15,520 nucleotides of DNA, from the NCBI GenBank assembly GCA_036703315.1, contig DATNPH010000033.1, positions 1 to 15,520 of the forward strand, given 5' to 3'. The translations under genes and the position numbers were made by a program. Position 1 is the stretch's first letter; every line of letters begins with the position of its first letter. Shown piece by piece: positions 1 to 8,138 of this stretch. The DNA comes from DATNPH01 sp036703315. Its GTDB lineage: Bacteria > Cyanobacteriota > Cyanobacteriia > Cyanobacteriales > Coleofasciculaceae. The notes under the pieces were generated by a model that made no database searches, was not told the DNA's origin, and was given only the letters and a program-made list of their open reading frames with translations.

Positions 1-10
1 GCAAGACATT

Positions 11-167
11 GGTGTCAACTTAACGTTGATTGGGCGGTTGAAACCGCAGCTACATAAACAAAACCTGCCTGTGCAGGTTAAATAAGTGTTGATTTTTCGT
101 TAGTCCGCGCAGGCGGACTTGGTTTATTTAGCCGCGACTTCCAGTCGCCAGGGCTTAAGTTGACACC
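11..167. repeat. MITE-like repeat built of small hairpins
   Basis: A 13-bp perfect terminal inverted repeat, GGTGTCAACTTAA at 11-23 and its complement at 155-167, encloses four short perfect stem-loops: 34-47 (GCGGTT, 2-nt loop), 62-79 (AACCTGC, 4-nt loop), 102-119 (AGTCCGC, 4-nt loop) and 134-148 (GCGACT, 3-nt loop). There is no coding potential. The size, terminal repeats and stacked hairpins fit a non-autonomous miniature element of the sort dispersed in filamentous cyanobacterial genomes. I see no clear target-site duplication, and only 10 bases are available to its left. Confidence 0.75.
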
Positions 168-681
168 CATGAAAGCAAGAGCGCCCCTACAACATCCTGC
201 AGCACCGAGTTGAACGGTTATAAGCTGACTCTATAATTGTCTGAAGAATGTTGGTCTAGCAACTTAAAACTTTCTGACTGATAAGGGCTGACGACTCAAA
301 AAAAATTGTTGCAAAATATTAAAAAGTCGTTGCGTCAGAAACGAAACACATGGAACGTTGCCGCCTTCATACCGAGTCGAGCTGTCATAAACTGTTGCAA
401 AGGCTTGGCATTAGTTCGATTGATGAGTGGCTCAAGGAACAGACGACACTTCGCGATCGCAGCAACACTCAAACCCTCTTGGGGAATATTTTGTCAAAGC
501 GAATCCCCTCTAGTAGTGCAAGCATGCTCTGCGCTCCGATGGAGTAGTAGCGATCGCAAAAAATCGCAAAAATAAAAATATAGATACATAATAGTTGCTT
601 TGCCTGCTTCGCTCATTCCTTTAAGGTTCGAAACCCAGGCACAAGCGACATAAGGTTGACCCCTCCATAAGCCGATACTCT
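168..681. other. Intergenic stretch before gcvP, no convincing gene
   Basis: About 510 bases between the MITE and gcvP. An open frame at 350-547 (+, 65 codons, product rich in Ser and Leu) lacks a visible ribosome-binding site and resembles nothing I know; it is a weak candidate only. Two HIP1 octamers sit at 453-460 and 550-557. I looked for a glycine riboswitch, which often precedes glycine-cleavage genes in other bacteria, and saw neither its conserved aptamer core nor a tandem copy of it. Confidence 0.5.
210..237 (+). promoter_or_regulatory. Candidate sigma70-type promoter upstream of gcvP
   Basis: TTGAAC at 210-215 and TATAAT at 232-237 are separated by 16 bp, a good match to a housekeeping bacterial promoter pointing toward gcvP. 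If used, it would give a leader of about 435 nt before the gcvP start. The assignment is by pattern only; a consensus -10 can occur by chance in AT-rich spacer. Confidence 0.4.
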
Positions 682-3621
682 ATGCAGAATTTGAATATCA
701 CAGTCAATAACCAGCAGAATTTACCCTTCAGCAAGGTTCTTGCATCTACCGATTCTTTTGCAGGACGGCATATTGGGCCTAGTGCAGATGAACTTGAGCA
801 AATGCTCAAAGTTTTGGGGTTCTCGACCTTAGATGCCCTGATTGACCAAGCCGTTCCTTCATCTATCCGGCTCAATCATCCCCTACAGTTACCAGAAGCC
901 CAAAGCGAGTATGCAGCACTCGCTACCCTAAAAGAAATTGCCTCAAAAAACCAGGTGTTCCAGTCATTCATTGGCATGGGATATCACGGCTGCATCACCC
1001 CACCAGTGATTCAACGCAACATCCTGGAGAACCCAGGCTGGTACACGGCTTACACCCCCTATCAAGCCGAGATTGCCCAAGGACGTCTAGAGGCACTGCT
1101 AAATTTCCAAACCATGATTGTTGATCTAACCGGTCTGGAAATTGCCAATGCTTCATTGCTTGATGAAGGAACAGCCGCCGCAGAAGCCATGAGCCTGAGC
1201 TATGGTCTGTGCAAAACTAAGGCAAACACCTTTTTCGTCTCTAGTGCCTGCCATCCCCAAACCATTGAAGTTGTGCAAACCCGCGCTAGACCCTTGGGGA
1301 TTGATGTGATTGTGGGCGACCATCAAACGTTTGGATTTGAGCAAGAGATTTTCGGGGCATTGCTACAGTATCCAGCAACAGATGGCACGATCTACGACTA
1401 TCGAGAGTTTATCGAAAAGGCTCATGCCGCCAAAGCCTTAGTTACGGTTGCAGCAGACCCCTTAAGCCTAGCCTTACTCACACCCCCTGGTGAATTTGGC
1501 GCGGATATTGCAGTAGGAAGCACTCAACGGTTTGGAGTTCCCCTAGGATACGGGGGACCTCATGCCGCCTACTTTGCAACGCGAGAGGCTTACAAGCGGC
1601 AGGTTCCAGGGCGAATTGTCGGAGTATCGAAGGATGCTCAGGGGAAGCCAGCATTGCGTTTAGCCCTTCAGACCCGTGAGCAGCATATCCGTCGCGACAA
1701 AGCAACGAGTAACATCTGTACTGCCCAAGTGCTACTGGCGGTAATCGCTTCGATGTATGCGGTTTACCATGGTTCAGAGGGAATCAAACGAATTGCACAG
1801 AAGGTACATCAGTTAACTGTCATCCTGGCGGAAGGGTTGAAAGAGCTTGGGTACAGCATTGGTTCAGAAGCGTTCTTTGATACACTCCGTGTCGGAGTAA
1901 TTGATAAATCACCTTTACGCAGTGCCAAAGCCATTCTAGAAGCCGCTCAATCTCGTGGTATCAATCTGCGTTTCTTGGATGAAACGTCAGTTGGTATCTC
2001 GCTAGATGAAACCACTACAGTGCAGGATTTACGAAATCTTTGGGAGATTTTTGCGGGTGTAGAGGTGCAAGACCTTGTGCCCTTACCTTTTACGGTGGAC
2101 GAGTTAGCGAGTCAGGCACAGTCTAATTTTGACGGTTCCTTTGCCCGAACAAGCAACTACCTGACCAATCCGGTCTTCAACCGCTATCACTCAGAAACGG
2201 AGTTGTTACGCTATCTGCATCGGCTAGAAGCTAAGGACTTATCACTGACAACATCAATGATTCCTTTAGGTTCCTGCACGATGAAGCTGAACGCAACGGC
2301 TGAGATGATGCCAGTAACTTGGCCTGAGTTTGGCAAGATTCATCCCTTTGCCCCTTTGTCGCAAACGCTGGGGTATCAAGTTTTGTTCCAGCAGCTTGAG
2401 GCATGGTTAGCTGAGATTACAGGCTTTGCGGGAATTTCTCTTCAGCCGAATGCTGGCTCCCAAGGGGAGTATACGGGATTGCTAGTTATTCGTCAGTATC
2501 ATGAACATCGAGGTGAAACTCACCGGAATATCTGTTTAATACCAGACTCAGCCCATGGGACAAATCCCGCCAGTGCGGTGATGTCTGGTCTGAAAGTCGT
2601 GGCTGTTGCCTGTGATGAGCAGGGTAATGTTGATCTGGATGACTTGAAGGCGAAAGCTGAAAAGCATAGTAGTAATCTAGCTGCCTTGATGGTCACCTAT
2701 CCTTCTACTCACGGTGTATTCGAGGAACAGATTAAGGAAATCTGCGCCATTGTCCATGCTCATGGTGGGCAAGTTTATATGGATGGGGCAAATATGAACG
2801 CCCAGGTTGGGATTTGTCGTCCAGGAGATTTCGGCGCAGATGTCTGTCACCTGAACCTGCACAAAACCTTCTGTATCCCTCATGGTGGTGGTGGGCCTGG
2901 GATGGGACCGATTGGGGTGATGCAACATCTAGTACCGTTCTTACCTGGACATTCTGTTGTCCAGATAGGGGGTGAACAAGCCACCGGAGCAGTTTCAGCG
3001 GCACCTTGGGGTAGTGCTAGCATTCTGCCGATTTCTTGGATGTATATTGCCATGATGGGTGCGGCAGGTTTGACAGAGGCAACCCAAGTCGCGATTCTCA
3101 ATGCCAACTACATCGCTCATCGGTTAGAGGCTTACTATCCTGTTCTCTATAAGGGGAAAGCTGGTTTAGTGGCGCATGAGTGTATTCTAGATTTGCGATC
3201 GCTCAAAAAATCGGCGGGTATCGAAGTCGATGATATTGCCAAACGCCTAATGGATTACGGTTTCCATGCCCCAACTGTTTCTTGGCCTGTGGCAGGGACG
3301 ATGATGGTGGAACCGACAGAAAGTGAATCCAAGGAAGAACTGGATCGTTTTTGTGAGGCGATGATTACAATTCGCAAGGAAATTGAGGACATTGAAGCGG
3401 GTAAGGTGGATGCTCACGATAATCTCTTGAAAAATGCTCCCCACACGGCCCAATCGCTACTCGCTTCAGAATGGAAGCATCCGTATTCTCGTGAACAAGC
3501 TGCCTATCCTGCACCTTGGACTCGTGAACACAAGTTCTGGCCTGTGGTTGGGCGGATTGATAATGCGTTTGGCGATCGCAATTTAGTTTGCTCTTGTGTG
3601 GGAATGGAAGCCTATACTTAA
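682..3621 (+). CDS. gcvP: Glycine dehydrogenase (decarboxylating), P-protein
   Basis: The P-protein of the glycine cleavage system decarboxylates glycine with pyridoxal phosphate and passes the aminomethyl group to the lipoyl arm of the H-protein; in cyanobacteria this serves photorespiration and one-carbon supply in the cytoplasm. The 979-residue product has the usual length for the fused single-chain form. The N-terminal half opens with GRHIGPS near residue 28. The C-terminal half carries the PLP site HLNLHKTFCIPHGGGGPG, with the Schiff-base lysine at about residue 728. SMIPLGSCTMKLN marks the start of the second half. The ATG at 682 gives a short leader before GRHIGPS; its ribosome-binding site is weak, so a slightly later start is possible. 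HIP1 sites at 3195 and 3572 suggest long residence in the genome. gcvT lies immediately downstream but on the opposite strand, so the two are not one operon. Confidence 0.98.
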   Translation: MQNLNITVNNQQNLPFSKVLASTDSFAGRHIGPSADELEQMLKVLGFSTLDALIDQAVPSSIRLNHPLQLPEAQSEYAALATLKEIASKNQVFQSFIGMGYHGCITPPVIQRNILENPGWYTAYTPYQAEIAQGRLEALLNFQTMIVDLTGLEIANASLLDEGTAAAEAMSLSYGLCKTKANTFFVSSACHPQTIEVVQTRARPLGIDVIVGDHQTFGFEQEIFGALLQYPATDGTIYDYREFIEKAHAAKALVTVAADPLSLALLTPPGEFGADIAVGSTQRFGVPLGYGGPHAAYFATREAYKRQVPGRIVGVSKDAQGKPALRLALQTREQHIRRDKATSNICTAQVLLAVIASMYAVYHGSEGIKRIAQKVHQLTVILAEGLKELGYSIGSEAFFDTLRVGVIDKSPLRSAKAILEAAQSRGINLRFLDETSVGISLDETTTVQDLRNLWEIFAGVEVQDLVPLPFTVDELASQAQSNFDGSFARTSNYLTNPVFNRYHSETELLRYLHRLEAKDLSLTTSMIPLGSCTMKLNATAEMMPVTWPEFGKIHPFAPLSQTLGYQVLFQQLEAWLAEITGFAGISLQPNAGSQGEYTGLLVIRQYHEHRGETHRNICLIPDSAHGTNPASAVMSGLKVVAVACDEQGNVDLDDLKAKAEKHSSNLAALMVTYPSTHGVFEEQIKEICAIVHAHGGQVYMDGANMNAQVGICRPGDFGADVCHLNLHKTFCIPHGGGGPGMGPIGVMQHLVPFLPGHSVVQIGGEQATGAVSAAPWGSASILPISWMYIAMMGAAGLTEATQVAILNANYIAHRLEAYYPVLYKGKAGLVAHECILDLRSLKKSAGIEVDDIAKRLMDYGFHAPTVSWPVAGTMMVEPTESESKEELDRFCEAMITIRKEIEDIEAGKVDAHDNLLKNAPHTAQSLLASEWKHPYSREQAAYPAPWTREHKFWPVVGRIDNAFGDRNLVCSCVGMEAYT

Positions 3622-3644
3622 GCGAAAAGTCGCTTTCAGAGTAG

Positions 3645-3671
3645 GGTGCGTTAGCAACGGCGTAACGCACC
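3645..3671. terminator. Hairpin between convergent gcvP and gcvT, possible two-way terminator
   Basis: GGTGCGTTA at 3645-3653 pairs perfectly with TAACGCACC at 3663-3671 around a 9-nt loop. A smaller hairpin, AGCGA-AAAG-TCGCT, lies at 3621-3634 starting on the last base of the gcvP stop. Both sit in the 98-bp gap between two converging genes, where a terminator is expected. Neither is followed by a proper U-tract, and the 27-mer resembles repeats scattered through cyanobacterial genomes, so it may be a repeat element rather than, or as well as, a terminator. Confidence 0.5.
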
Positions 3672-3719
3672 GTTGCTTTCTGCCCTGAGTAATCTCTCCA
3701 ACTCACCACTACGATTTAG

Positions 3720-4874
3720 TTACTTTTCTCTATGGGGGGAGCGGTAAAAGGGTTTTTTGATGACAACTCCTGGATAAGTTTTACCTCGGATTTCCACCTC
3801 CAAGTGCTGCCCAGTCTTTGATAGAGGAGTGGGAACATAGGCAAGCGCGATCGCTTTTTCTAATGTTGGTGATAGCGTGCCACTGGTGACTTCTCCTACT
3901 GATTTCCCTTCATACAACACGGGATAACCATGACGCGCAATGTGACGCCCCTGCATCTCTATTCCTACCAGGCGTTTTTCTGCCCCAGAAGCCTTTTGCT
4001 GCTCCAATACTGAGCGTCCAATGAAGTCGCCTTTGCTATCCAGGTGAACGACCCAACCTAAACCTGATTCTAAGGGAGTTGTGGTTTCGTTGATGTCTTG
4101 CCCGTAGAGTGCCATCGCCGCTTCCAGCCGCAGGGTATCTCTAGCACCCAACCCACAAGGAACCACTCCGGCAGTAAATAGCGATCGCCACAATTCTACC
4201 CCAACATCTGGATCGACCATTACCTCAAAGCCATCTTCGCCGGTGTAGCCAGTCCTAGCGATAAACACTGGCTGATTCAATAGCGTTCCTTCCAGATGAG
4301 CAAAGGGCTTCAACGAAGCCAGGTTTTCCTTGACAAATGCCTGAAGATGTGATTCTGCTTGCGGTCCCTGAACAGCAATTAGAACTTTTTCCAGCGAGAG
4401 ATCCAAAAAATCAATCTCAGCGGATTCTATCTGTGCAAACACCCAGGCTTTATCTCTAGCTCTGGTAGCAGCATTTACGATCATCACTCCGCGTTGGTTA
4501 CCAGCCGAGTCTTCGCCTTGGTAATAAAAGATAATGTCATCGATGATGCCACCTTTAGGGTTCAGCAGGACAGTGTATTGCGCTTGTCCTGGTTGCAATC
4601 GGCTCAGATCTGAAGGCACTAAGATCTGAAGTTGTTCAATCAGCTGTTTTCCCTGTAAGGCAAACTTCCCCATGTGGGAGATATCAAACATACCCGCTGA
4701 GGTTCTCACAGCCTTGTGTTCCTGTCCAATACCGATGTACTGGACTGGCATCTCCCAACCCGAGAAAGCCGTGAGCCGCGCTTTTTGTTCTACGGCAAGT
4801 TGATATAGGGGGGTACGAGCCAGGGTAGATGCTGGTTGTGGGTTCAATTCTTCTGACTTAGCCACAGATGTCAT
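3720..4874 (-). CDS. gcvT: Aminomethyltransferase, glycine cleavage T-protein
   Basis: The T-protein releases ammonia from the aminomethyl-lipoyl H-protein and transfers the one-carbon unit to tetrahydrofolate, giving 5,10-methylene-THF. The 384-residue product matches the family over its whole length: RTPLYQLAV near residue 20, GMFDISHMGKF at 61-71, GGIIDDIIFYY around 108-118 (holding the Asp that corresponds to the catalytic Asp of characterised T-proteins), ARTGYTGEDGFEV at 206-218 (folate-pocket segment) and GARDTLRLEA at 243-252. About 18 residues precede the conserved start. A Met at residue 1 is the only convenient initiator, with a weak ribosome-binding site. galT ends 42 bp upstream on the same strand, so a galT-gcvT transcript is possible, although the two functions are unrelated. 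HIP1 sites are at 3847 and 4181. Confidence 0.98.
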   Translation of the reverse strand: MTSVAKSEELNPQPASTLARTPLYQLAVEQKARLTAFSGWEMPVQYIGIGQEHKAVRTSAGMFDISHMGKFALQGKQLIEQLQILVPSDLSRLQPGQAQYTVLLNPKGGIIDDIIFYYQGEDSAGNQRGVMIVNAATRARDKAWVFAQIESAEIDFLDLSLEKVLIAVQGPQAESHLQAFVKENLASLKPFAHLEGTLLNQPVFIARTGYTGEDGFEVMVDPDVGVELWRSLFTAGVVPCGLGARDTLRLEAAMALYGQDINETTTPLESGLGWVVHLDSKGDFIGRSVLEQQKASGAEKRLVGIEMQGRHIARHGYPVLYEGKSVGEVTSGTLSPTLEKAIALAYVPTPLSKTGQHLEVEIRGKTYPGVVIKKPFYRSPHREK

Positions 4875-4916
4875 TCAGTCGCAGGTGGATATCTCTAATA
4901 TCCTACGAGATGCTAC

Positions 4917-5915
4917 TTAGGCATTTAAAAAGTCAGCGTCCGTTTCTGGTAGTGATGGATTGATGCTAATACCTGCACCCAACTCAAATCCAGCCTGAGT
5001 TGTCAGTCGAGGCTGAATTTGGCAATACCAGTGTATTTGAGGTTCCTCTGCTTTGTAGCGAGCTGCCGTATTTATCACGTAATTGTAATCAGGATCGTTC
5101 AATTTTTCGTATAACTTAGTTAGGATATTCTTCAACATTAAGGCAAAATCACCTTTTTCTTGATCAGAAATACTACCAAAGTCTGCCTGATGATTTTTAG
5201 GCATGATCCACACTTCAAAAGGAACCTCAGCAGCAAAAGGAACAAAAGCAAGAAACGATTGATTTTCCTCAATGACTCGCCTACGGTTCGAGGTTTCGAA
5301 TTCTAAAATATCGCAGTACACACACCGTGCCCATTCATCGTAATATTGCTGAGCCTCTTGCTCTCGCCATCGGATATGACGGGGAACCATACCAGTCACA
5401 ATAATTTGAGAATGAGGATGGCTTAAAGAAGCACCAGCTTGCATACCATGATTGCGAAAGATAATCGCCATCAAATTCTCATGCACTAACATCAAATCCA
5501 TATAGCGTTTGTGATAAGTCTCAATGATAATCTCCACCTCTTCTATTGACATTGTGGCGATATCTTGATGATGCTCAGGACTTTCAATAACTACCTCATG
5601 TCGCCCATAACCAGGCATTGTTAAATAAATGCCTTCAGAGGAGCGATGGATATTTTCACCAGGTGTTAAAGCAGGAAACTTGTTAGGGACTACTCGTGTT
5701 TGCCAGCAAGTGTGCTGTTGATTGAGCATCTCCAAGATAATCGACTCCGACATGTGCTCATTGCCAGGACAAAAAGGACATTCTGGCTCTCGGCTCACAA
5801 ATGTTTTCCTGGCTCGACTGATTTGCTGAAAATCCTGGGGACGTTTACGCCGACTGGGTGCATAAATCACCCATTCTCTAGTTACCTTGTTTTGCCTGAT
5901 GTGACCGACTTCCAT
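4917..5915 (-). CDS. galT: Galactose-1-phosphate uridylyltransferase (HIT superfamily)
   Basis: This enzyme exchanges UMP between UDP-glucose and galactose 1-phosphate in the Leloir pathway, through a uridylyl-histidine intermediate. The 332-residue product carries ECPFCPGNE (Cys46, Cys49) and CVYC (Cys198, Cys201), GHEV-like GRHEVVIES near 104-112, FRNHGMQAGASLSHPHSQI with the active-site His166-Pro-His168, and IHWYCQIQPR near 294-303. The family also includes ADP-glucose and other nucleotidyl-hexose phosphorylases, and the sequence alone does not settle the substrate. It starts at the ATG at 5915, followed directly by the typical opening residues (HIRQNKVTREWVIYAP). No galK or galE lies beside it. 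The following gene on the same strand is gcvT, 42 bp away. Confidence 0.93.
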   Translation of the reverse strand: MEVGHIRQNKVTREWVIYAPSRRKRPQDFQQISRARKTFVSREPECPFCPGNEHMSESIILEMLNQQHTCWQTRVVPNKFPALTPGENIHRSSEGIYLTMPGYGRHEVVIESPEHHQDIATMSIEEVEIIIETYHKRYMDLMLVHENLMAIIFRNHGMQAGASLSHPHSQIIVTGMVPRHIRWREQEAQQYYDEWARCVYCDILEFETSNRRRVIEENQSFLAFVPFAAEVPFEVWIMPKNHQADFGSISDQEKGDFALMLKNILTKLYEKLNDPDYNYVINTAARYKAEEPQIHWYCQIQPRLTTQAGFELGAGISINPSLPETDADFLNA

Positions 5916-5959
5916 GTTTTAGCTCTGTGCAAACGTTTTTGCGCAAACCTTTACCTTGA

Positions 5960-6103
5960 TGTGATACTGATTCATACATCTCTAACGAGTCAAAGACCCT
6001 GATCAAGAAATTTAAAGTGACTCCTCGACTTCAGCCATTGACAGTAGAAGAAGTAGCCTGGAAAACACTGGGTAGAACCTATCGCAGTGTACCGTATGCC
6101 TGA
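5960..6103 (+). pseudogene. Orphan 3' coding remnant, family unknown
   Basis: A frame opens after a TGA at 5957-5959 and runs 47 codons to a TGA at 6101-6103. Its product ends TVEEVAWKTLGRTYRSVPYA and has a composition like real protein, but there is no initiator apart from a GTG at 6017-6019 and no ribosome-binding site. It lies between galT (divergent) and the start of the DUF1611 gene. I do not recognise the family. It may be the tail of a lost upstream gene, a very small gene starting at GTG, or chance. Confidence 0.3.
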
Positions 6104-6170
6104 GATTGAGTAAGGAAAAACCCAATCAATTGTTTAGCTTGTATCTTGGCGTTGAGGGGAGTAATTAGGG

Positions 6171-6284
6171 ATGATTCGTTCTGATCATCGGATTGTAATT
6201 TTGCTCCATGAGGGCATTCGGGGTACTTACGGGAAAACCGGGTTGGCAATGCTGCGCTACTGTGAGGCAGAAATTGTCGGTTAG
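6171..6284 (+). pseudogene. 5' end of a DUF1611-family gene, cut off by the group II intron
   Basis: The ATG at 6171 follows a good ribosome-binding site (GAGGGGAG at 6154-6161). The product begins MIRSDHRIVILLHEG and continues IRGTYGKTGLAMLRYCEAEIV, the N-terminal nucleotide-binding segment typical of DUF1611 proteins, which normally run to about 350 residues and are linked to amino-acid or dipeptide epimerase metabolism. Homology stops after GAAATTGTCG (6270-6279), exactly where the intron 3' end begins; the next codons, GGT TAG, come from the intron. The rest of the gene is absent from this window: the DNA beyond the intron encodes a plasmid replication protein instead. Recognition is from memory of the family, without an alignment. 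Confidence 0.7.
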
Positions 6285-6355
6285 GGTCGAGGGGAACATT
6301 GCTGTTCCACCCCTCCCTTCCGAAACCGTGCTTGCACTTTTCAGCGCACACGGCT
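6280..6355 (-). ncRNA. Group II intron domains V and VI (ribozyme core and branch helix)
   Basis: On the minus strand, domain V runs from AGCCGTGTGCGC (6356-6345) through the GAAA-like turn to GCACGGTTTCG (6331-6321). It forms the expected short hairpin with the AGC catalytic triad and a bulge. Domain VI follows as a GGGGTGGAAC / GTTCCCCTC helix (about 6311-6287) with an unpaired A near the 3' strand as the likely branch point, and ends in TAAC. The strand pairing was read by eye, not by a covariance model. Confidence 0.75.
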
Positions 6356-8138
6356 ACTCAATGTGCTTCCTTTTGTCATTGGACTCCGAACTGCCATCAG
6401 TAGCAGTTTTTTCGTCATGACAATGCCGATGCAATAGTTGTAGATTTTTCCACTCATCCTTGCCGCCTAGCGCTCTGGGGATTTTGTGGTCTACTTCCAT
6501 CACATCCCATTCTTGGAAGCGTAATCCGCACCAAGTGCATTTACCCTTTTGTTGCTTAAGCAACTTAGCCTTTTGACTTGGCATTTCAGGGTGTACCCCT
6601 AGTCTTGAACTCCAATAAACTAGGTCGCCGTCAAATGGACTTTTATCACCTTTAACTTTTACATATTCGGTACTACTGCTACCGTTTTCAATATGTAAAA
6701 GTAACCGAAGGGGATTGTTCCCTTTCCTGGTTGCGAATACCCAGCTTCTATCTCCTATGGCTCTCCAGTATTTGATGTGTCCATTGTTTATATTGCCACA
6801 GCGATGTTTTGCCCATTTACGAAGTTTCAGGTATGTGAGGTAATCTTGTTTGCTTAATTCGCCGACAGTTTGTGCGTCCGTATTCTGAAAGTAAGAAGCC
6901 CATCCCCTTATTACAGGATTAAGGTCTTTTATAAGTGCCTCTTGAGGCGATGACCTGTGTTTTGTGATGAGTCTTCCGATTTCCTCTTGGTGAACCTTAC
7001 TCGCCTTCTTTGATGGGGTGATGAGTGTATCAAAACCCAATATCCTACCGTGAGTATCTCTATCGCTCCGATATTTACCAGCAGGGTATTGCCGAATGTA
7101 GTGACCAAGGAAGTCAAATCCAGCTTTACCATCCTCACTTAACTCAGGATAAAGCGTGTGAGTTAGCCTCGTCTTTTCGGGTTTTAATTGCAAGCCAATG
7201 CCATTTAACCATTCAGAGATTATCTCCCTGCATCTTTGGACTACGGTTAGTTCTTCACAAAGAATCACAAAGTCATCCGCGTAACGTATGACGGTAGGCG
7301 CTCCCACGTATCTGCCAAAGAGGCTTTTTGACTTTCGGATTCTATTCCATAAGTCATGTGGGAATGCTTCTTTTATGCGTTGTTCCATACCGTGGAGGGC
7401 AATATTTGCCAGTAGTGGGGAGATGACCCCACCCTGTGGCGTACCCTCAGATGTAGCAGTGAACGCCCCTTGGTCTATGACTCCCGATTTAAGCCAAGCT
7501 TTAATTTGTTGCCTGACCTTACCTTTTAGGTTAAGTTTTTGGAGTAGGGCTAAATGGTCGATGTTATCAAAGCACTTGGCTATATCTGCATCTAGTACAT
7601 ATTTAGCTTTGTGCATGATGCTCAGTTTTACCTGGGCTATCGCGTCGTGGCATGACCTTCCGGGTCTAAAACCGTAGGAGTTGGGTTCAAACCGTGCCTC
7701 CCATTCTGGCTCTAAGGCAGCTTTCACTACCGCTTGTAGAGCGCGGTCGTACATTGTGGGTATTCCTAATGGGCGTTTTTCCTCCCTTCCAGGTTTTGGT
7801 ATCCAGACCCTTCGTGTGGGCTTGGATTTTCCAGTTAGTTCGAGTTGCCCTATTAGCTTAAGACGAGCTGATGGGGATAGGGATTTAACCCCGTCCACTC
7901 CTGCCGTCTTTTTGCCTTGATTTTCCACTGTTACCCGCCGTACCGCTAAGGCTCTATTAGACCAAGACCTTATCAGCGTCTTTTGGAGTTTGCGGACTTG
8001 CTTGACATCACCGCGACGTGAAGCAGCATAGATGCGCTTTTGTAACTTGAAGACATATCTCTCAACTTGACGCCAATTAATAGCCTTCCATCCCTCAGTA
8101 TTCTGTTGTGAATCTGAATTAGGCTTATCCATTACCAC
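6354..8138 (-). CDS. ltrA: Group II intron reverse transcriptase/maturase with HNH endonuclease
   Basis: The intron-encoded protein helps the intron RNA fold and splice, then drives retrohoming by target cleavage and reverse transcription. In its 594 residues I see an N-terminal RT-associated domain (about 15-90, WKAINWRQVERYVFKLQKRI), RT blocks with LDADIAKCFDNIDH at 182-195, GTPQGGVISPLLAN at 232-245 and the catalytic YADD at 286-289. The maturase region runs about 370-460 (LNPVIRGWASYF at 406-417). The HNH nuclease is C-terminal with CTWC (534-537), VDH (549-551), GGKDEWKNLQLLH (558-570) and a closing HCH. All key residues are present and the frame is uninterrupted, so the protein may be active. 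The TAG stop overlaps the first bases of domain V. A second Met at residue 3 is an equally good start. Confidence 0.96.
   Translation of the reverse strand: MVMDKPNSDSQQNTEGWKAINWRQVERYVFKLQKRIYAASRRGDVKQVRKLQKTLIRSWSNRALAVRRVTVENQGKKTAGVDGVKSLSPSARLKLIGQLELTGKSKPTRRVWIPKPGREEKRPLGIPTMYDRALQAVVKAALEPEWEARFEPNSYGFRPGRSCHDAIAQVKLSIMHKAKYVLDADIAKCFDNIDHLALLQKLNLKGKVRQQIKAWLKSGVIDQGAFTATSEGTPQGGVISPLLANIALHGMEQRIKEAFPHDLWNRIRKSKSLFGRYVGAPTVIRYADDFVILCEELTVVQRCREIISEWLNGIGLQLKPEKTRLTHTLYPELSEDGKAGFDFLGHYIRQYPAGKYRSDRDTHGRILGFDTLITPSKKASKVHQEEIGRLITKHRSSPQEALIKDLNPVIRGWASYFQNTDAQTVGELSKQDYLTYLKLRKWAKHRCGNINNGHIKYWRAIGDRSWVFATRKGNNPLRLLLHIENGSSSTEYVKVKGDKSPFDGDLVYWSSRLGVHPEMPSQKAKLLKQQKGKCTWCGLRFQEWDVMEVDHKIPRALGGKDEWKNLQLLHRHCHDEKTATDGSSESNDKRKHIE

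Noticed and set aside
306..575. An 89-codon frame overlapping the 65-codon frame at 350
   Set aside because: It has no ribosome-binding site, its composition is like an out-of-frame read across HIP1 sites, and it has no recognisable family.
600..643. GGTTCGAAACCC with flanking TGCCTG/CAGGCA, suggesting a tRNA T-arm and acceptor stem
   Set aside because: There are only about 43 nt between the outer arms, the T-stem does not pair properly, and there is no anticodon or D-arm. It is not a tRNA.
168..681. Glycine riboswitch upstream of gcvP
   Set aside because: I looked for the conserved aptamer core and a tandem copy and found neither.
7288..7677. Plus-strand open frames inside the intron protein gene
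   Set aside because: They lie antisense to an intact reverse transcriptase with all catalytic motifs and show no motifs of their own.
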